The notes under the pieces: generated by a model | Database searches by the model: none | What the model was told of the DNA's origin: nothing | Seen by the model: the letters and a program-made list of their open reading frames with translations, nothing else | Shown: piece by piece, positions 40,365 through 50,384 of the stretch | Numbering within the stretch: the first letter of the stretch is position 1 | Layout of the letters: the number at the start of each line of letters is the position of its first letter | Source of the DNA: an uncultured Polaribacter sp. | GTDB lineage: Bacteria; Bacteroidota; Bacteroidia; Flavobacteriales; Flavobacteriaceae | DNA length: 64,000 nt | Direction: 5' to 3' | NCBI RefSeq assembly: GCF_947495205.1 | Contig: NZ_CANLXV010000007.1 | Location: 124,001 to 188,000, forward strand | Translations under genes and position numbers: made by a program

Positions 40365-41647
40365 TACAATGCTTTATCTATTAATTGAGCAGGTAAAAAG
40401 TTTTTAACATCATATACAACTGCCTTTTCTTTCTTTAATTTGTTTAAATCTAAACTTACAAATTCTTTGTGAGCGACTGCTAAAACAATGGCATCAAATT
40501 TTTGAACAGGAACCTTATTTTGCGAGTCTAAACCGTATTCTCTCTTTACCTCTTCTGGATTTGCACAAGGGTCAAAAACAGTTACATTAGTTCCAAAATC
40601 TAACAATTCATTTACAACATCTACTGCTTTTGTATTTCTTACATCTGGGCAATTTTCTTTGAAAGTAATTCCCAATACTAAAACATTTGCATCTTTAACC
40701 TCAATACTTTCTTTAATCATAAGTTTAGCAACTTCTGATGCTACATATTTCCCCATTCCGTCGTTTACCCTTCTTCCTGCTAAAATTATTTCAGGATGGT
40801 AACCATATTCTTGTGCTTTTTGTGCTAAATAATAAGGATCTACGCCAATACAATGCCCACCCACTAAACCAGGTTTAAAGGGTAAAAAATTCCATTTTGT
40901 ACCTGCAGCCTCTAACACATCTTGGGTATTAATATCCATTAAATTAAAAATCTTTGCCAACTCGTTTACAAAAGCAATATTAATATCTCGTTGAGAGTTT
41001 TCAATTACTTTTGCAGCTTCTGCAACTTTTATTGTAGGCGCTAAATGTGTGCCTGCAGTTATTACAGATTTGTAAAGTTCATCTACCTTTTTACCTACTT
41101 CTTTTGTAGAGCCAGAAGTAACTTTTAATATTTTTTCTACGGTATGTTTTTTGTCGCCTGGATTTATTCTTTCTGGAGAATATCCTGCAAAAAAATCTAC
41201 ATTATACTTTAATCCAGAAATTTTTTCGAGAATAGGAATACAATCATCTTCTGTTGCTCCAGGATATACTGTAGATTCGTAAATTACGATATCTTCTTTT
41301 TTAAGAACTTTCCCTACCGTTTCACTTGCTTTAATTAAAGGAGTTAAAACAGGTCTATTATTTTTATCTACAGGAGTAGGAACTGTTATTATGTAGTAAT
41401 TACAATTAGCTATTTCTTCTAAACTATCAGTGCAAAACAAACCATTTTCTATAGAATTAACAACTTTTAGCGAAGATTTTAAAATATGATTTTCTACTTC
41501 TAAAGTAACATCGTTACCCTGTTTTAATTCATTTACTCTTTTTGCATTAATATCAAAACCAACTACAGGATATTTTGTTGAAAAAAGTCTTGCCAAAGGC
41601 AAACCAACATAACCTAAACCAATTACTGCTATTTTAATTTTATTCAT
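40364..41647 (-). CDS. UDP-HexNAc 6-dehydrogenase family nucleotide sugar dehydrogenase (TviB/WbpO-like)
   Basis: 427 aa; IAVIGLGYVGLPLARLFSTKYPVVGFDIN, SPERINPGDKKHTVEKILKVTSG, GGHCIGVDPYYLAQKAQEYGYHPE. Confidence 0.92.
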   Translation of the reverse strand: MNKIKIAVIGLGYVGLPLARLFSTKYPVVGFDINAKRVNELKQGNDVTLEVENHILKSSLKVVNSIENGLFCTDSLEEIANCNYYIITVPTPVDKNNRPVLTPLIKASETVGKVLKKEDIVIYESTVYPGATEDDCIPILEKISGLKYNVDFFAGYSPERINPGDKKHTVEKILKVTSGSTKEVGKKVDELYKSVITAGTHLAPTIKVAEAAKVIENSQRDINIAFVNELAKIFNLMDINTQDVLEAAGTKWNFLPFKPGLVGGHCIGVDPYYLAQKAQEYGYHPEIILAGRRVNDGMGKYVASEVAKLMIKESIEVKDANVLVLGITFKENCPDVRNTKAVDVVNELLDFGTNVTVFDPCANPEEVKREYGLDSQNKVPVQKFDAIVLAVAHKEFVSLDLNKLKKEKAVVYDVKNFLPAQLIDKAL

Positions 41648-42629
41648 ATTTTAAATTTTCCCAATACCACTTTATAGACTTTTGCAGCCCTTCTCTTAAA
41701 GAGAATTGAGGATTATAATTTAACAACTCTTTTGCTTTATTGATGCTTGCATGTGAATGTGGAATATCTCCCAACCTATTTTCGCCAAACAAAACAGCAA
41801 CCTCTTTTATTTTTGGGTTATAATTAGACAACTCTTGTTTTAATATTGCCATTAAATCGTTTAATGTATTTCTATCGCCATATGCTGCATTGTACACTTT
41901 ATTTACGGCATGTTTACCTGCTAATAAGCTTAACAAGTTTATTTGAATTATATTATCTATAAATGTAAAATCTCTAGAATTTGTTCCATCTCCATTAATT
42001 GTTGGAGATTCTAATTTCATTAAAGAATTGATAAACTTTGGTATTACTGCTGCATAAGCTCCATTAGCGTCTTGACGCTTGCCAAATACATTAAAATAAC
42101 GCAAACCAATAACTTCTAAACTATAGGTCTTAGAAAAAATATTTGCATAAAGTTCATTTACATATTTTGTAATAGCGTAAGGAGATAAAGGCGCTCCTAT
42201 ATTTTCTTCGGTTTTTGGAAGTGCTACAGAGTCTCCATAAGTAGACGAACTGGCAGCATACACAAATCGTTTTACTTTATTTTCTCTGGAAGCAACTAAC
42301 ATGTTTAAAAAACCAGAAATATTTACTTCGTTTGTAGTTATTGGATCTGAAATAGATCTTGGAACAGAACCTAGCGCTGCTTGATGTAAAACAAAATCGA
42401 TATTTTTTGTTGCCTTTAAGCAATCTTTTAGATTTCTAATATCACCTTCAATTAGCGTAAAATTTACATTTGAAAGAAAAGGAGTTATATTTTCTCTTTT
42501 TCCTGTTGAAAAATTATCTAAACAAATTACTTGATTGTCTCTCTGCAATAAAGCTTCACAAAGATTAGAGCCAATAAAACCAGCTCCTCCAGTAATCAAT
42601 ATTTTCTTTTTAGATAAATGTATTTTCAT
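41640..42629 (-). CDS. UDP-GlcNAc(A) 4-epimerase-like SDR (WbpP/TviC-like)
   Basis: 329 aa; ILITGGAGFIGSNLCEALL, HQAALGSVPRSISDP, YAASSSTYGDS, GLRYFNVFGKRQDANGAYAAVIPKFI. Confidence 0.9.
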   Translation of the reverse strand: MKIHLSKKKILITGGAGFIGSNLCEALLQRDNQVICLDNFSTGKRENITPFLSNVNFTLIEGDIRNLKDCLKATKNIDFVLHQAALGSVPRSISDPITTNEVNISGFLNMLVASRENKVKRFVYAASSSTYGDSVALPKTEENIGAPLSPYAITKYVNELYANIFSKTYSLEVIGLRYFNVFGKRQDANGAYAAVIPKFINSLMKLESPTINGDGTNSRDFTFIDNIIQINLLSLLAGKHAVNKVYNAAYGDRNTLNDLMAILKQELSNYNPKIKEVAVLFGENRLGDIPHSHASINKAKELLNYNPQFSLREGLQKSIKWYWENLKYE

Positions 42630-42747
42630 ACGTTATTTAGCAAATTTATATTTAAGAAATCAAAAGTACAAAAAATAGCTTGTATCTCTAAAAATAACAG
42701 TTATCAAAACAAAAAAATCCTCCACACAACGTGAAGGATTTTAAACT

Positions 42748-42825
42748 TGGTGGGCAATGAGGGATTCGAACCCCCGACCCCCTCGGTGTAAACGAGGTGC
42801 TCTGAACCAACTGAGCTAATTGCCC
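42748..42825 (-). tRNA. tRNA-Val (anticodon TAC), CCA encoded
   Basis: - strand GGGCAATTAGCTCAGTTGGTTCAGAGCACCTCGTTTACACCGAGGGGGTCGGGGGTTCGAATCCCTCATTGCCCACCA; full cloverleaf, TTTACAC anticodon loop. Confidence 0.95.
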
Positions 42826-42884
42826 TAAGCGGTTGCAAATATAACATGCTTTTTGAATCTACCAAACAAAAAATTGATTTTTAT

Positions 42885-44093
42885 TTAAATAATTTCTGCA
42901 ACCACAAAAGTACTGCCTCCAACATAAATTATATCTTGTTGATTTGCATTAAGTAACGCATTTTTTAAAGCAATTTTTACTGATGAATAATTTTCTCCAA
43001 TTAAACCAAATTCTTTTGCTTTTTCTTGTAAAATGGTTTCTGACAGCCCTCTTGGTATATTTGGTTTACAAAAATAATAATTCGCATTTTTTGGAAACAT
43101 TGGCAAAATAGCTTCTATTTTTTTGTCTGATACCATACCTAATACAATATGTACTTTTTTAAGAGTTTCTTTTTTTAGTTGATTTAAAACAATTTCTAAA
43201 CCTTCTTTATTATGTGCGGTATCGCAAATTACCTTTGGTTTTTCTTGCAAAATTTGCCACCTACCTTTTAAATTAGTGTTTTTTACAACATTTAGCAAAC
43301 CGTTTTTTATATGTTTTTCAGAAACTTTAAAACCATGTAAATGCTCTATGGCTACAACAGCTGTTTTTACATTTTTTTGTTGATAATCTCCCAATAAATC
43401 TGTTTTAAAGTCTATAAAAGAATCTGAGGCATAAAATAATTCTGAGAATGTTTCTTGTGCTTTTTCTGCAAAGACTTTAATGGTTTCTACTTGCCTTTCT
43501 CCAACAACTACGGGAACATTTTTTTTAATAATTCCAGCTTTTTCAAAAGCAATTTCTGGCAGTGTTTCTCCTAAAAACTGAGTGTGGTCTAAACCTATAT
43601 TGGTAATTACAGATAATTCTGGTGTAATTATATTGGTAGAATCTAACCTACCTCCTAAACCTACTTCTATAATAGCAACATCTACTTTTTTTGCTGCAAA
43701 ATAATCAAAGGCCAAACCAACCGTCATCTCAAAGAAAGATAATTTTTGTTTTTCTAAAAAAGCTTTATGCTTTGCTATAAAGGAAGATACTTTTCTTTTA
43801 GGTATTTCTTCTCCGTTTACACGTATTCTTTCTGTGAAACTTTTTAAGTGAGGTGAAGTGTATAAACCAACTTTATAACCTGCTTCTTGTAAAATTGAAG
43901 CTAACATATGGCTGGTAGATCCTTTACCATTTGTACCACCTACATGAACCGATTTAAATTGCTTTTCTGGAAACTTTAATTCTTTAGAGAAAGCTAAAAT
44001 GTTGGTTAAATCTTTTTTGAATGCTGTTTTACCTTCTTTTTGGTACATAGGTAATTGGGCAAACATCCACTGCGTAGTTTCTTTGTAAGTCAT
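42885..44093 (-). CDS. folC: bifunctional folylpolyglutamate/dihydrofolate synthase
   Basis: 402 aa; VHVGGTNGKGSTSHMLASILQEAGYKVGLYTSPHLKSFTERIRVNG. Confidence 0.95.
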   Translation of the reverse strand: MTYKETTQWMFAQLPMYQKEGKTAFKKDLTNILAFSKELKFPEKQFKSVHVGGTNGKGSTSHMLASILQEAGYKVGLYTSPHLKSFTERIRVNGEEIPKRKVSSFIAKHKAFLEKQKLSFFEMTVGLAFDYFAAKKVDVAIIEVGLGGRLDSTNIITPELSVITNIGLDHTQFLGETLPEIAFEKAGIIKKNVPVVVGERQVETIKVFAEKAQETFSELFYASDSFIDFKTDLLGDYQQKNVKTAVVAIEHLHGFKVSEKHIKNGLLNVVKNTNLKGRWQILQEKPKVICDTAHNKEGLEIVLNQLKKETLKKVHIVLGMVSDKKIEAILPMFPKNANYYFCKPNIPRGLSETILQEKAKEFGLIGENYSSVKIALKNALLNANQQDIIYVGGSTFVVAEII

Positions 44094-44153
44094 GATACTA
44101 AAAAATAGATGCTATTTTAATAGCAATTGGGTTAAAAAGACAAATGTAAATGA

Positions 44154-44987
44154 TTATTTGGTTAAAGAGAATTTATAAATAATGGTGCCTGTTTGTGTTT
44201 TTGGTGCTTCTAAATCTACATTCCATTTTGTACTTAAAGCAGCTAATTTAGCTGGCTTTAACAAACAAGGTGCTGTATTTGTAGATCCTTTTACACCAGG
44301 AATTGCTTTAACAACCTCGCCTTTATTATTTACTGTTATTTGAACCACAACAATGCCTTCTTCTTGACAATCTGGTTGTTGTTTTGGTTTAGACAAAGCC
44401 TTTCTACCTGCTAAATTATAATTTCCACCAGAGCCTGTACCTGTGTTTCCATAATATTTAGAAGATTTTGAATCTCCGTTAACCTTGCCCTTTACACCTT
44501 TAATAGCATCATCTCCTTCTCCTTTTGATGCGCCTGAATCTGCATTATTGCTTAATAATTTATTTAAAGCGTCTTGTGCTTCTTTAGATGGTTTTGGTTT
44601 GGTTTTCTTTATTGGCTTTATAGTTTCTTTAACTACTTTTTTAACTGATGCTTTTTTGGGTTCTTTTACTTTTTCTACAATTGGCACATCTTTGGCAACA
44701 TTATTCGTAATTAATTTTTCTACAGGTTTTTCTATTGGAGTTTCTTTAACTACTTCTTCTAAAACTTCTTTCTTTTTTACAACCTCTTTTGGCGTTGTTT
44801 TTTTTGAAGTATCTACAGGTTTGCCTGAACCTTTGTTTGAGTTTCCAAAATTTATAGCTACTCCATATTCTTCTGGCGGATCTAAATATTGCATGCCATA
44901 GTTTAGTATTCCAAAAATTAATAATAACAATATAATTGCTGTTATTATTGCAGATTTTTGTTGATGTTTCGTATTAAATATTTTCAC
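44154..44987 (-). CDS. TonB-family energy transducer-like protein
   Basis: 277 aa; N-terminal TM, Lys/Pro-rich linker, C-terminal TonB-like domain (EGIVVVQITVNNKGEVVKAIPGVKGS); next to exbD/exbB. Confidence 0.8.
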   Translation of the reverse strand: MKIFNTKHQQKSAIITAIILLLLIFGILNYGMQYLDPPEEYGVAINFGNSNKGSGKPVDTSKKTTPKEVVKKKEVLEEVVKETPIEKPVEKLITNNVAKDVPIVEKVKEPKKASVKKVVKETIKPIKKTKPKPSKEAQDALNKLLSNNADSGASKGEGDDAIKGVKGKVNGDSKSSKYYGNTGTGSGGNYNLAGRKALSKPKQQPDCQEEGIVVVQITVNNKGEVVKAIPGVKGSTNTAPCLLKPAKLAALSTKWNVDLEAPKTQTGTIIYKFSLTK

Positions 44988-45049
44988 TTTTAGTTTTTAA
45001 ATAGGTCTTATAAAAATAAGTTAACTACTACTTCTTTAAACTTGCCATT

Positions 45050-45131
45050 GCGTTAGGGATTGTAGCATTTGTTTGAGCTCTTTTTTGTTTTTCACAAAAA
45101 AAGCGAGTGCGTAAAGCCCGTTAAAACGCCC
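45050..45131 (-). repeat. dispersed ~75-90 bp structured repeat, copy B (3' of exbD)
   Basis: - strand gggcgttttaacgggctttacgcactcgctttttttgtgaaaaacaaaaaagagctcaaacaaatgctacaatccctaacgc; see copies A and C. Confidence 0.85.
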
Positions 45132-45137
45132 AAAATA

Positions 45138-45530
45138 TTAATTTCCTTTTACAGCTAAAATCATTTTTAGTTTATTTTTATTGGCAATATCTATTACTTG
45201 CATTACATTTTTATAAGGTACGTCTTTATCGCCACGAATTACTATGGTTTTTTGTTTGTCGGTGCCTATTTTTCTTAAAATTTCGCTTTCTAAATTAGCT
45301 GCACTTACTTTTGTTTTGTCTATGTAAAAAATAGATTTATTTGTAATTGAAACTGCTACAGATTTGCTGTTTTCTGTTTTTCCGCCCGCTTTTGGCAATA
45401 AAACATCTATTGCGCTAACTGTAACTAGGGTTGATGTTAGCATGAAAAATATGAGCAATAAAAACACAATATCTGTCATGGATGACATATTGAATGTTGG
45501 ATCTACTTTATTTCTTCCTCTTAAATTCAT
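45138..45530 (-). CDS. exbD: biopolymer transporter ExbD/TolR
   Basis: 130 aa; MNLRGRNKVDPTFNMSSMTDIVFLLLIFFMLTSTLV ... VVIRGDKDVPYKNVMQVIDIA. Confidence 0.92.
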   Translation of the reverse strand: MNLRGRNKVDPTFNMSSMTDIVFLLLIFFMLTSTLVTVSAIDVLLPKAGGKTENSKSVAVSITNKSIFYIDKTKVSAANLESEILRKIGTDKQKTIVIRGDKDVPYKNVMQVIDIANKNKLKMILAVKGN

Positions 45531-45579
45531 GGTTACATATTGTATTATGCAAGGGGCTTAAACCCCTTGTTATGCCTTG

Positions 45580-46269
45580 TTATACTGGTTCGTTTAATAA
45601 GTCTAAAAACTCTACAGATTTTGCTTCCATTTGATACACTACTTTGTCTGTTTTAACCACCAAATGATTGTATGTTATATACGCTATAATACCAACTATT
45701 AAACCTGCCACAGTAGTTGTCATGGCCGTATATAAACCGTCTGAAAGCATTTTTATATCTATTTGCCCGCCAGCGTTTGCTATTTCATGTATGGCAACGA
45801 TCATACCAATTACGGTTCCTAAAAAACCAATCATTGGTGCTGCACCTGCAATAGTTGCCAAAACGCTTACATTTTTTTCTAGTTGATAAATTTCTAGTTT
45901 ACCAGCAGTTTCTATAGCTGTATTTATGTCTTCTAACGGCTTGCCAATTCTTGTTATTCCCTTACCTATTAAACGTGCTGTTGGTGTTTTTGTACTTTCG
46001 CATAATGCTTTGGCGGCCTCTAATTTACCATTAGAAATTTGGTCTTTTATTTGATTCATAAAATTATCATCTATTTTAGATGCTGCTTTTATTGTAAAAT
46101 ATCTTTCAAAATAAATATACAAACCAACGGCAAGTAGCACAAAAAGAATGGCTATTATAATTTGTCCGCCTAAGCCACCATCCATTATTAGCTTGTAAAT
46201 GGAAAGTGTTTTTTCTTCGGAAACGGCTTCTTCTAGCAATTGTTTATTTTCTTGAAAAAATGAAATCAT
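45580..46269 (-). CDS. exbB: MotA/TolQ/ExbB proton channel family protein
   Basis: 229 aa; ATIAGAAPMIGFLGTVIGMIVAIHEI, GLYTAMTTTVAGLIVGIIAYI. Confidence 0.93.
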   Translation of the reverse strand: MISFFQENKQLLEEAVSEEKTLSIYKLIMDGGLGGQIIIAILFVLLAVGLYIYFERYFTIKAASKIDDNFMNQIKDQISNGKLEAAKALCESTKTPTARLIGKGITRIGKPLEDINTAIETAGKLEIYQLEKNVSVLATIAGAAPMIGFLGTVIGMIVAIHEIANAGGQIDIKMLSDGLYTAMTTTVAGLIVGIIAYITYNHLVVKTDKVVYQMEAKSVEFLDLLNEPV

Positions 46270-46414
46270 TTATTACTTATTTTAATTATGTATGTATAAC
46301 GCTTATTCTTTTTTTAAATTGTAGCGTTAAAAAGAGTATGGTTTCTGAAAACCAAAAAAAATGTCATTTCAAATTACGTATTGAAATGACATTTATATTT
46401 TTTATTTTTTTGAT

Positions 46415-47818
46415 TTAAAACAGTGTTCTTGTAACCATAAATGCTGCAGAACCTACTACAAAACCAATTAAAGCTAGCCAAGATATTTTCTTTAAATACC
46501 AAAAGAAATCTATCTTTTCCATTCCCATTGCAACAACACCTGCTGCAGAACCAATAATTAACATAGAACCTCCTGTACCTGCAGAAAATGCAATAAAATG
46601 CCAAAGTTCATGATCTAATGCTTCTGAAAACATACCTAAACTAGCAGCAACTAATGGTACATTATCTATAACTGCAGAACCAAGTCCTAATAACATTACT
46701 ACCAAATCAGAAACGCCACCTTCATGCATTTCTGTACCTAATTGTGGTACAGATTCTTTTAAAGTTGATGCAAAATTGAATAAAATACCTAAAGATTCTA
46801 AAGCAGCAACTGCCATTAAAATTCCTAAGAAAAATAAGATACTTGGCATTTCTATTTTAGATAAAGAAGTATGCACAGGGCTATGGTGTGCTTCTTCTGT
46901 ATGTTCTTGCGCCTCTTCTCCTTGTACACTAGAAATAGAAAATTTAGAATTACTAAATATTTCTGCAAAAGTAGCCACAACACCTAAAGACAACATCATG
47001 CCCACATAAGGTGGTAAATGCGTTATGGTTTTAAAGAAAGGTACAAATAAAATGGCTCCTAAACCTAAATACAACATTTTAGCACTGTATTTGCTTTTTG
47101 GCTTTTCTACTTCATTTTCATCAAAATCTATATCACCTTTAAAAGCGGGTAAAAAAGAAGCTATAAAAGATGGTACTACCATACATAATAAAGATGGGAT
47201 AAATAAATATTCTATCAGTTTTAATGTAGTAACTTTATTACCAATCCAAAGCATGGTTGTAGTAACATCTCCAATAGGAGACCAAGCACCACCTGCATTT
47301 GCAGCAACAATAATTAAACCTGCAAACCAAATTCTTTCGTCTCTATTTTTAACAATTTTCTGTAGTATTGAAATCAATACAATTGTAGCTGTTAAATTAT
47401 CTATAATTGCAGATAAGATAAAAGCTAGGATAGAAAACATCCATAAAAGTTTCTTTTTGCTTTTAAAGTTTACGTAACCTTTAATAGTAGAAAAACCATC
47501 AAAATAATCGATTATTTCTACAATTGTCATGGCTCCTAAAAGAAAAACCAAAATTTCTGCAGTTTTTCCTAAATGATGCAATAATGTTTCTTCTACCAAA
47601 TGTAATTTATCTTCATGTACCATAGACGCAAAACCATCTACCAAACCATGATTTGCAGAATCAAACCAATTTGTAAAACCATCTACACCTAAAGCTACAA
47701 TAGCCCAACAAACGGCCATCATTATTAAGGCGGGTATTAATTTATCTAACTTTAAATTGTGTTCTAATGTAATGGCTAAATACCCCAATACAAATACTAT
47801 AATAATTACTGATTCCAT
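46415..47818 (-). CDS. nhaD: sodium:proton antiporter NhaD
   Basis: 467 aa polytopic; IIDNLTATIVLISIL, VVAANAGGAWSPIGDVTTTMLWI. Confidence 0.9.
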   Translation of the reverse strand: MESVIIIVFVLGYLAITLEHNLKLDKLIPALIMMAVCWAIVALGVDGFTNWFDSANHGLVDGFASMVHEDKLHLVEETLLHHLGKTAEILVFLLGAMTIVEIIDYFDGFSTIKGYVNFKSKKKLLWMFSILAFILSAIIDNLTATIVLISILQKIVKNRDERIWFAGLIIVAANAGGAWSPIGDVTTTMLWIGNKVTTLKLIEYLFIPSLLCMVVPSFIASFLPAFKGDIDFDENEVEKPKSKYSAKMLYLGLGAILFVPFFKTITHLPPYVGMMLSLGVVATFAEIFSNSKFSISSVQGEEAQEHTEEAHHSPVHTSLSKIEMPSILFFLGILMAVAALESLGILFNFASTLKESVPQLGTEMHEGGVSDLVVMLLGLGSAVIDNVPLVAASLGMFSEALDHELWHFIAFSAGTGGSMLIIGSAAGVVAMGMEKIDFFWYLKKISWLALIGFVVGSAAFMVTRTLF

Positions 47819-47832
47819 ATATTAAATTTAAA

Positions 47833-49065
47833 TTATATCAATTGTTTTAGCGCTATTTCAAACGCTGTTGAACATATTTTTGTTTTTGAGGCGCTTTTTT
47901 TAAACGTCTTTTGTAATGCTTTTTTAATCACGTTAGAAGTGTCATCAAAAATAGCCTTGTCTTGCATTGGCAGTTTTACTCTAGCTTCCATTAAATATGC
48001 AAAAACTCTTGCAATACCACAATTAGAAATAAAATCTGGCAACAAACTTAAATGATTATCTGTATATTCCATAATAGGACCAAAGAAAATTTCTTTGTCT
48101 GCAAAAGGAACGTTTGCTCCTGGAGATATTACTTCTAAACCTGTATCTATCATTTGTTGCACTTGGTCTTTAGAAACTAATCTTGATGCCGCCGCTGGAA
48201 TAAATATTTCTGCAGGTAAGCTCCATATTTTCTGATTTATCTCATCAAAAGGCATCATGTTTTTAGACACCAGTTTATTACCGTCTTTGTTTAAAAATAG
48301 CGCGGTTATTTCTTCCATAGAAAAACCTTTGTTATTTATTAAACCACCATCTCTATCTATAATTCCAACAACTTTGGCGCCTAATTGCGTTAAGTAATAG
48401 GCAGCTGCACTACCAACATTACCAAAACCTTGTACAATTGCTCTTTTACCAGCTATATTACCACCATAAATAGCATAATAATGCTTTACGGCTTCTGAAA
48501 CACCATAACCTGTTAACATATCTGCTATGGTATATTTTCTAGCAATATCTGGCGAAAAATATTTATTTTCAATGACCTTAATTACGCCTAAACGCAATTG
48601 CCCAATTCTATTAATTTTATCTGCCTCTGTGGGTTTAAAATGCCCGTTAAAAATACCTTCTTGTGGATGCCAAACACCACAATCTTCTGTTATAGGAATT
48701 ACATCTTTATCTGCATCTACATTTAAATCTCCTCCTGTGCCGTAATAATGTTTTAAAAGTGGCGTTACAGCTTTGTACCAACGTTCTAAAACTTGTCTTT
48801 TTCTTGGGTCATTGGGGTCAAAATTAATACCTGATTTTGCACCACCAATTGCGGGTCCAGAAACGGTAAACTTTACCTCCATAGTTTTGGCTAAAGATAA
48901 AACTTCATTTTTATCTAATCCTTTACGCATTCTTGTACCTCCACCAGCAGCACCTCCTCTTAATGAGTTAATTACCACCCAACCTTCTGCATCTGTCTCT
49001 TTATCTTTCCAATGAAAAACAATTTCTGGCTGTTTTTCTTCGTATTTTTTTAATAATTCTTTCAT
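47833..49065 (-). CDS. Glu/Leu/Phe/Val dehydrogenase family protein
   Basis: 410 aa; GGAAGGGTRMRKGLDKNEVLSLAKTMEVKFTVSGPAIGGAKSGI, VQGFGNVGSAAAYYLTQLGAKVVGI. Confidence 0.92.
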   Translation of the reverse strand: MKELLKKYEEKQPEIVFHWKDKETDAEGWVVINSLRGGAAGGGTRMRKGLDKNEVLSLAKTMEVKFTVSGPAIGGAKSGINFDPNDPRKRQVLERWYKAVTPLLKHYYGTGGDLNVDADKDVIPITEDCGVWHPQEGIFNGHFKPTEADKINRIGQLRLGVIKVIENKYFSPDIARKYTIADMLTGYGVSEAVKHYYAIYGGNIAGKRAIVQGFGNVGSAAAYYLTQLGAKVVGIIDRDGGLINNKGFSMEEITALFLNKDGNKLVSKNMMPFDEINQKIWSLPAEIFIPAAASRLVSKDQVQQMIDTGLEVISPGANVPFADKEIFFGPIMEYTDNHLSLLPDFISNCGIARVFAYLMEARVKLPMQDKAIFDDTSNVIKKALQKTFKKSASKTKICSTAFEIALKQLI

Positions 49066-49228
49066 ATTATGTTTTTATGACCTTAAACTATTGTTTATTT
49101 TTTTTACATTTTTTCAAAAAAAATCGTCCAAAAAAAGTTAAAGCTGTGTCATAATATTTTTATGAATTAAAATTATTGCTAACAAATTTAAATTAAAAAA
49201 ATGAGTAGCCAAATAATTAAATTAAAAA

Positions 49229-50287
49229 CTATGTATAAAAAATAACTCCAGAAGAATGATCTTTTCTTGCACCTGTTACAGATTTTAAACAATTCACCTG
49301 ATTATCAATCTTTAACAATCCTAAAAAAGCAAAAATTAGCGCCTCTTTAAATTCAATAATTTCTTTTGAAGTTAATGTTATGGTAATATTTGAATGTTGT
49401 GCAATCCTCTCCATTAAAAAAGCATTAAAAACACCTCCACCAGTTATTAAAATTGAGTTTGAGTTTTTTATAACTTTAGCAATCTGAATAGCAATATGCT
49501 CCACAAAAGTTTTTAAAATAATTGAAACATCACTTTCTAAACGGTCTATAATGGGCAAAACTTCTTTTTGCACCCACTCTAAACCTAAAGATTTTGGTGG
49601 TTCTTTTTCATAAAAAGGCAAAGCATTTAGGGCTTTTAAAAGTGTTTGATTAATTTTTCCTTCAGATGCAATTTTACCTGAAGCATCATAAGCAAAACCT
49701 AACTTATTTACATAATAATTTAAGACAATATTTACGGGACAAATATCAAAAGCTATCCTTAAGTTATTCTTATGAAAAGAAATATTAGAAAAACCACCTA
49801 AGTTTAAACAAAATTGATAATTAGAAAATAACAATTCATCACCAATGGGTACTAAAGGCGCTCCTTGCCCTCCAAATTTAACATCTTGTGTTCTAAAATC
49901 ACAAACAACTTTTTGTTTTGTAATTTTTGCAATTTCTTTTCCATTACCAATTTGTAATGTAATTCCGTTTTCAGGTTCATGCAAAATAGTATGGCCGTGA
50001 GAAGCTATAAAATCTATTTTTTCTATTTTATGATTATTTATAAAATTTTGAATTACTAAGGCCAAGTGTTTCCCGTAAGAAACATCTAATTTCTTTAATT
50101 CCGCAGAAGAAAAATGAATGGCATTTTGCAATAACTTTTTCCACTCCTTATTATAAGGTATTGTTTTAGCACAAACTATTGTAAACTTTGTGTAATTATT
50201 TTTTTCAAAATGTACATACACCAAATCAATCCCGTCTAAAGAAGTTCCAGACATTACACCAATAGCAAAAATTGTATTTGTATTCAT
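49229..50287 (-). CDS. anmK: anhydro-N-acetylmuramic acid kinase
   Basis: 352 aa; IGVMSGTSLDGIDLVYV, SHGHTILHEPENGITLQIGNG, NLGGFSNISF, ITGGGVFNAFLMERI. Confidence 0.93.
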   Translation of the reverse strand: MNTNTIFAIGVMSGTSLDGIDLVYVHFEKNNYTKFTIVCAKTIPYNKEWKKLLQNAIHFSSAELKKLDVSYGKHLALVIQNFINNHKIEKIDFIASHGHTILHEPENGITLQIGNGKEIAKITKQKVVCDFRTQDVKFGGQGAPLVPIGDELLFSNYQFCLNLGGFSNISFHKNNLRIAFDICPVNIVLNYYVNKLGFAYDASGKIASEGKINQTLLKALNALPFYEKEPPKSLGLEWVQKEVLPIIDRLESDVSIILKTFVEHIAIQIAKVIKNSNSILITGGGVFNAFLMERIAQHSNITITLTSKEIIEFKEALIFAFLGLLKIDNQVNCLKSVTGARKDHSSGVIFYT

Positions 50288-50384
50288 ATAGACAAAATTA
50301 ACACTTGAATATAGATAATATATTACGAAATCAATATATTTGAGATATAATATTTCGAATACAACAAAAAAAAACTAAAAATAA

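Noticed and set aside
44485-44901. + strand 138-aa ORF
   Set aside because: Antisense to the Lys/Pro-rich linker of the TonB-like protein; low-complexity shadow frame.
46374-46604. - strand 76-aa Cys-rich ORF
   Set aside because: Alternative frame of the nhaD 3' region; Cys/Phe richness comes from frame-shifted AT-rich hydrophobic codons.
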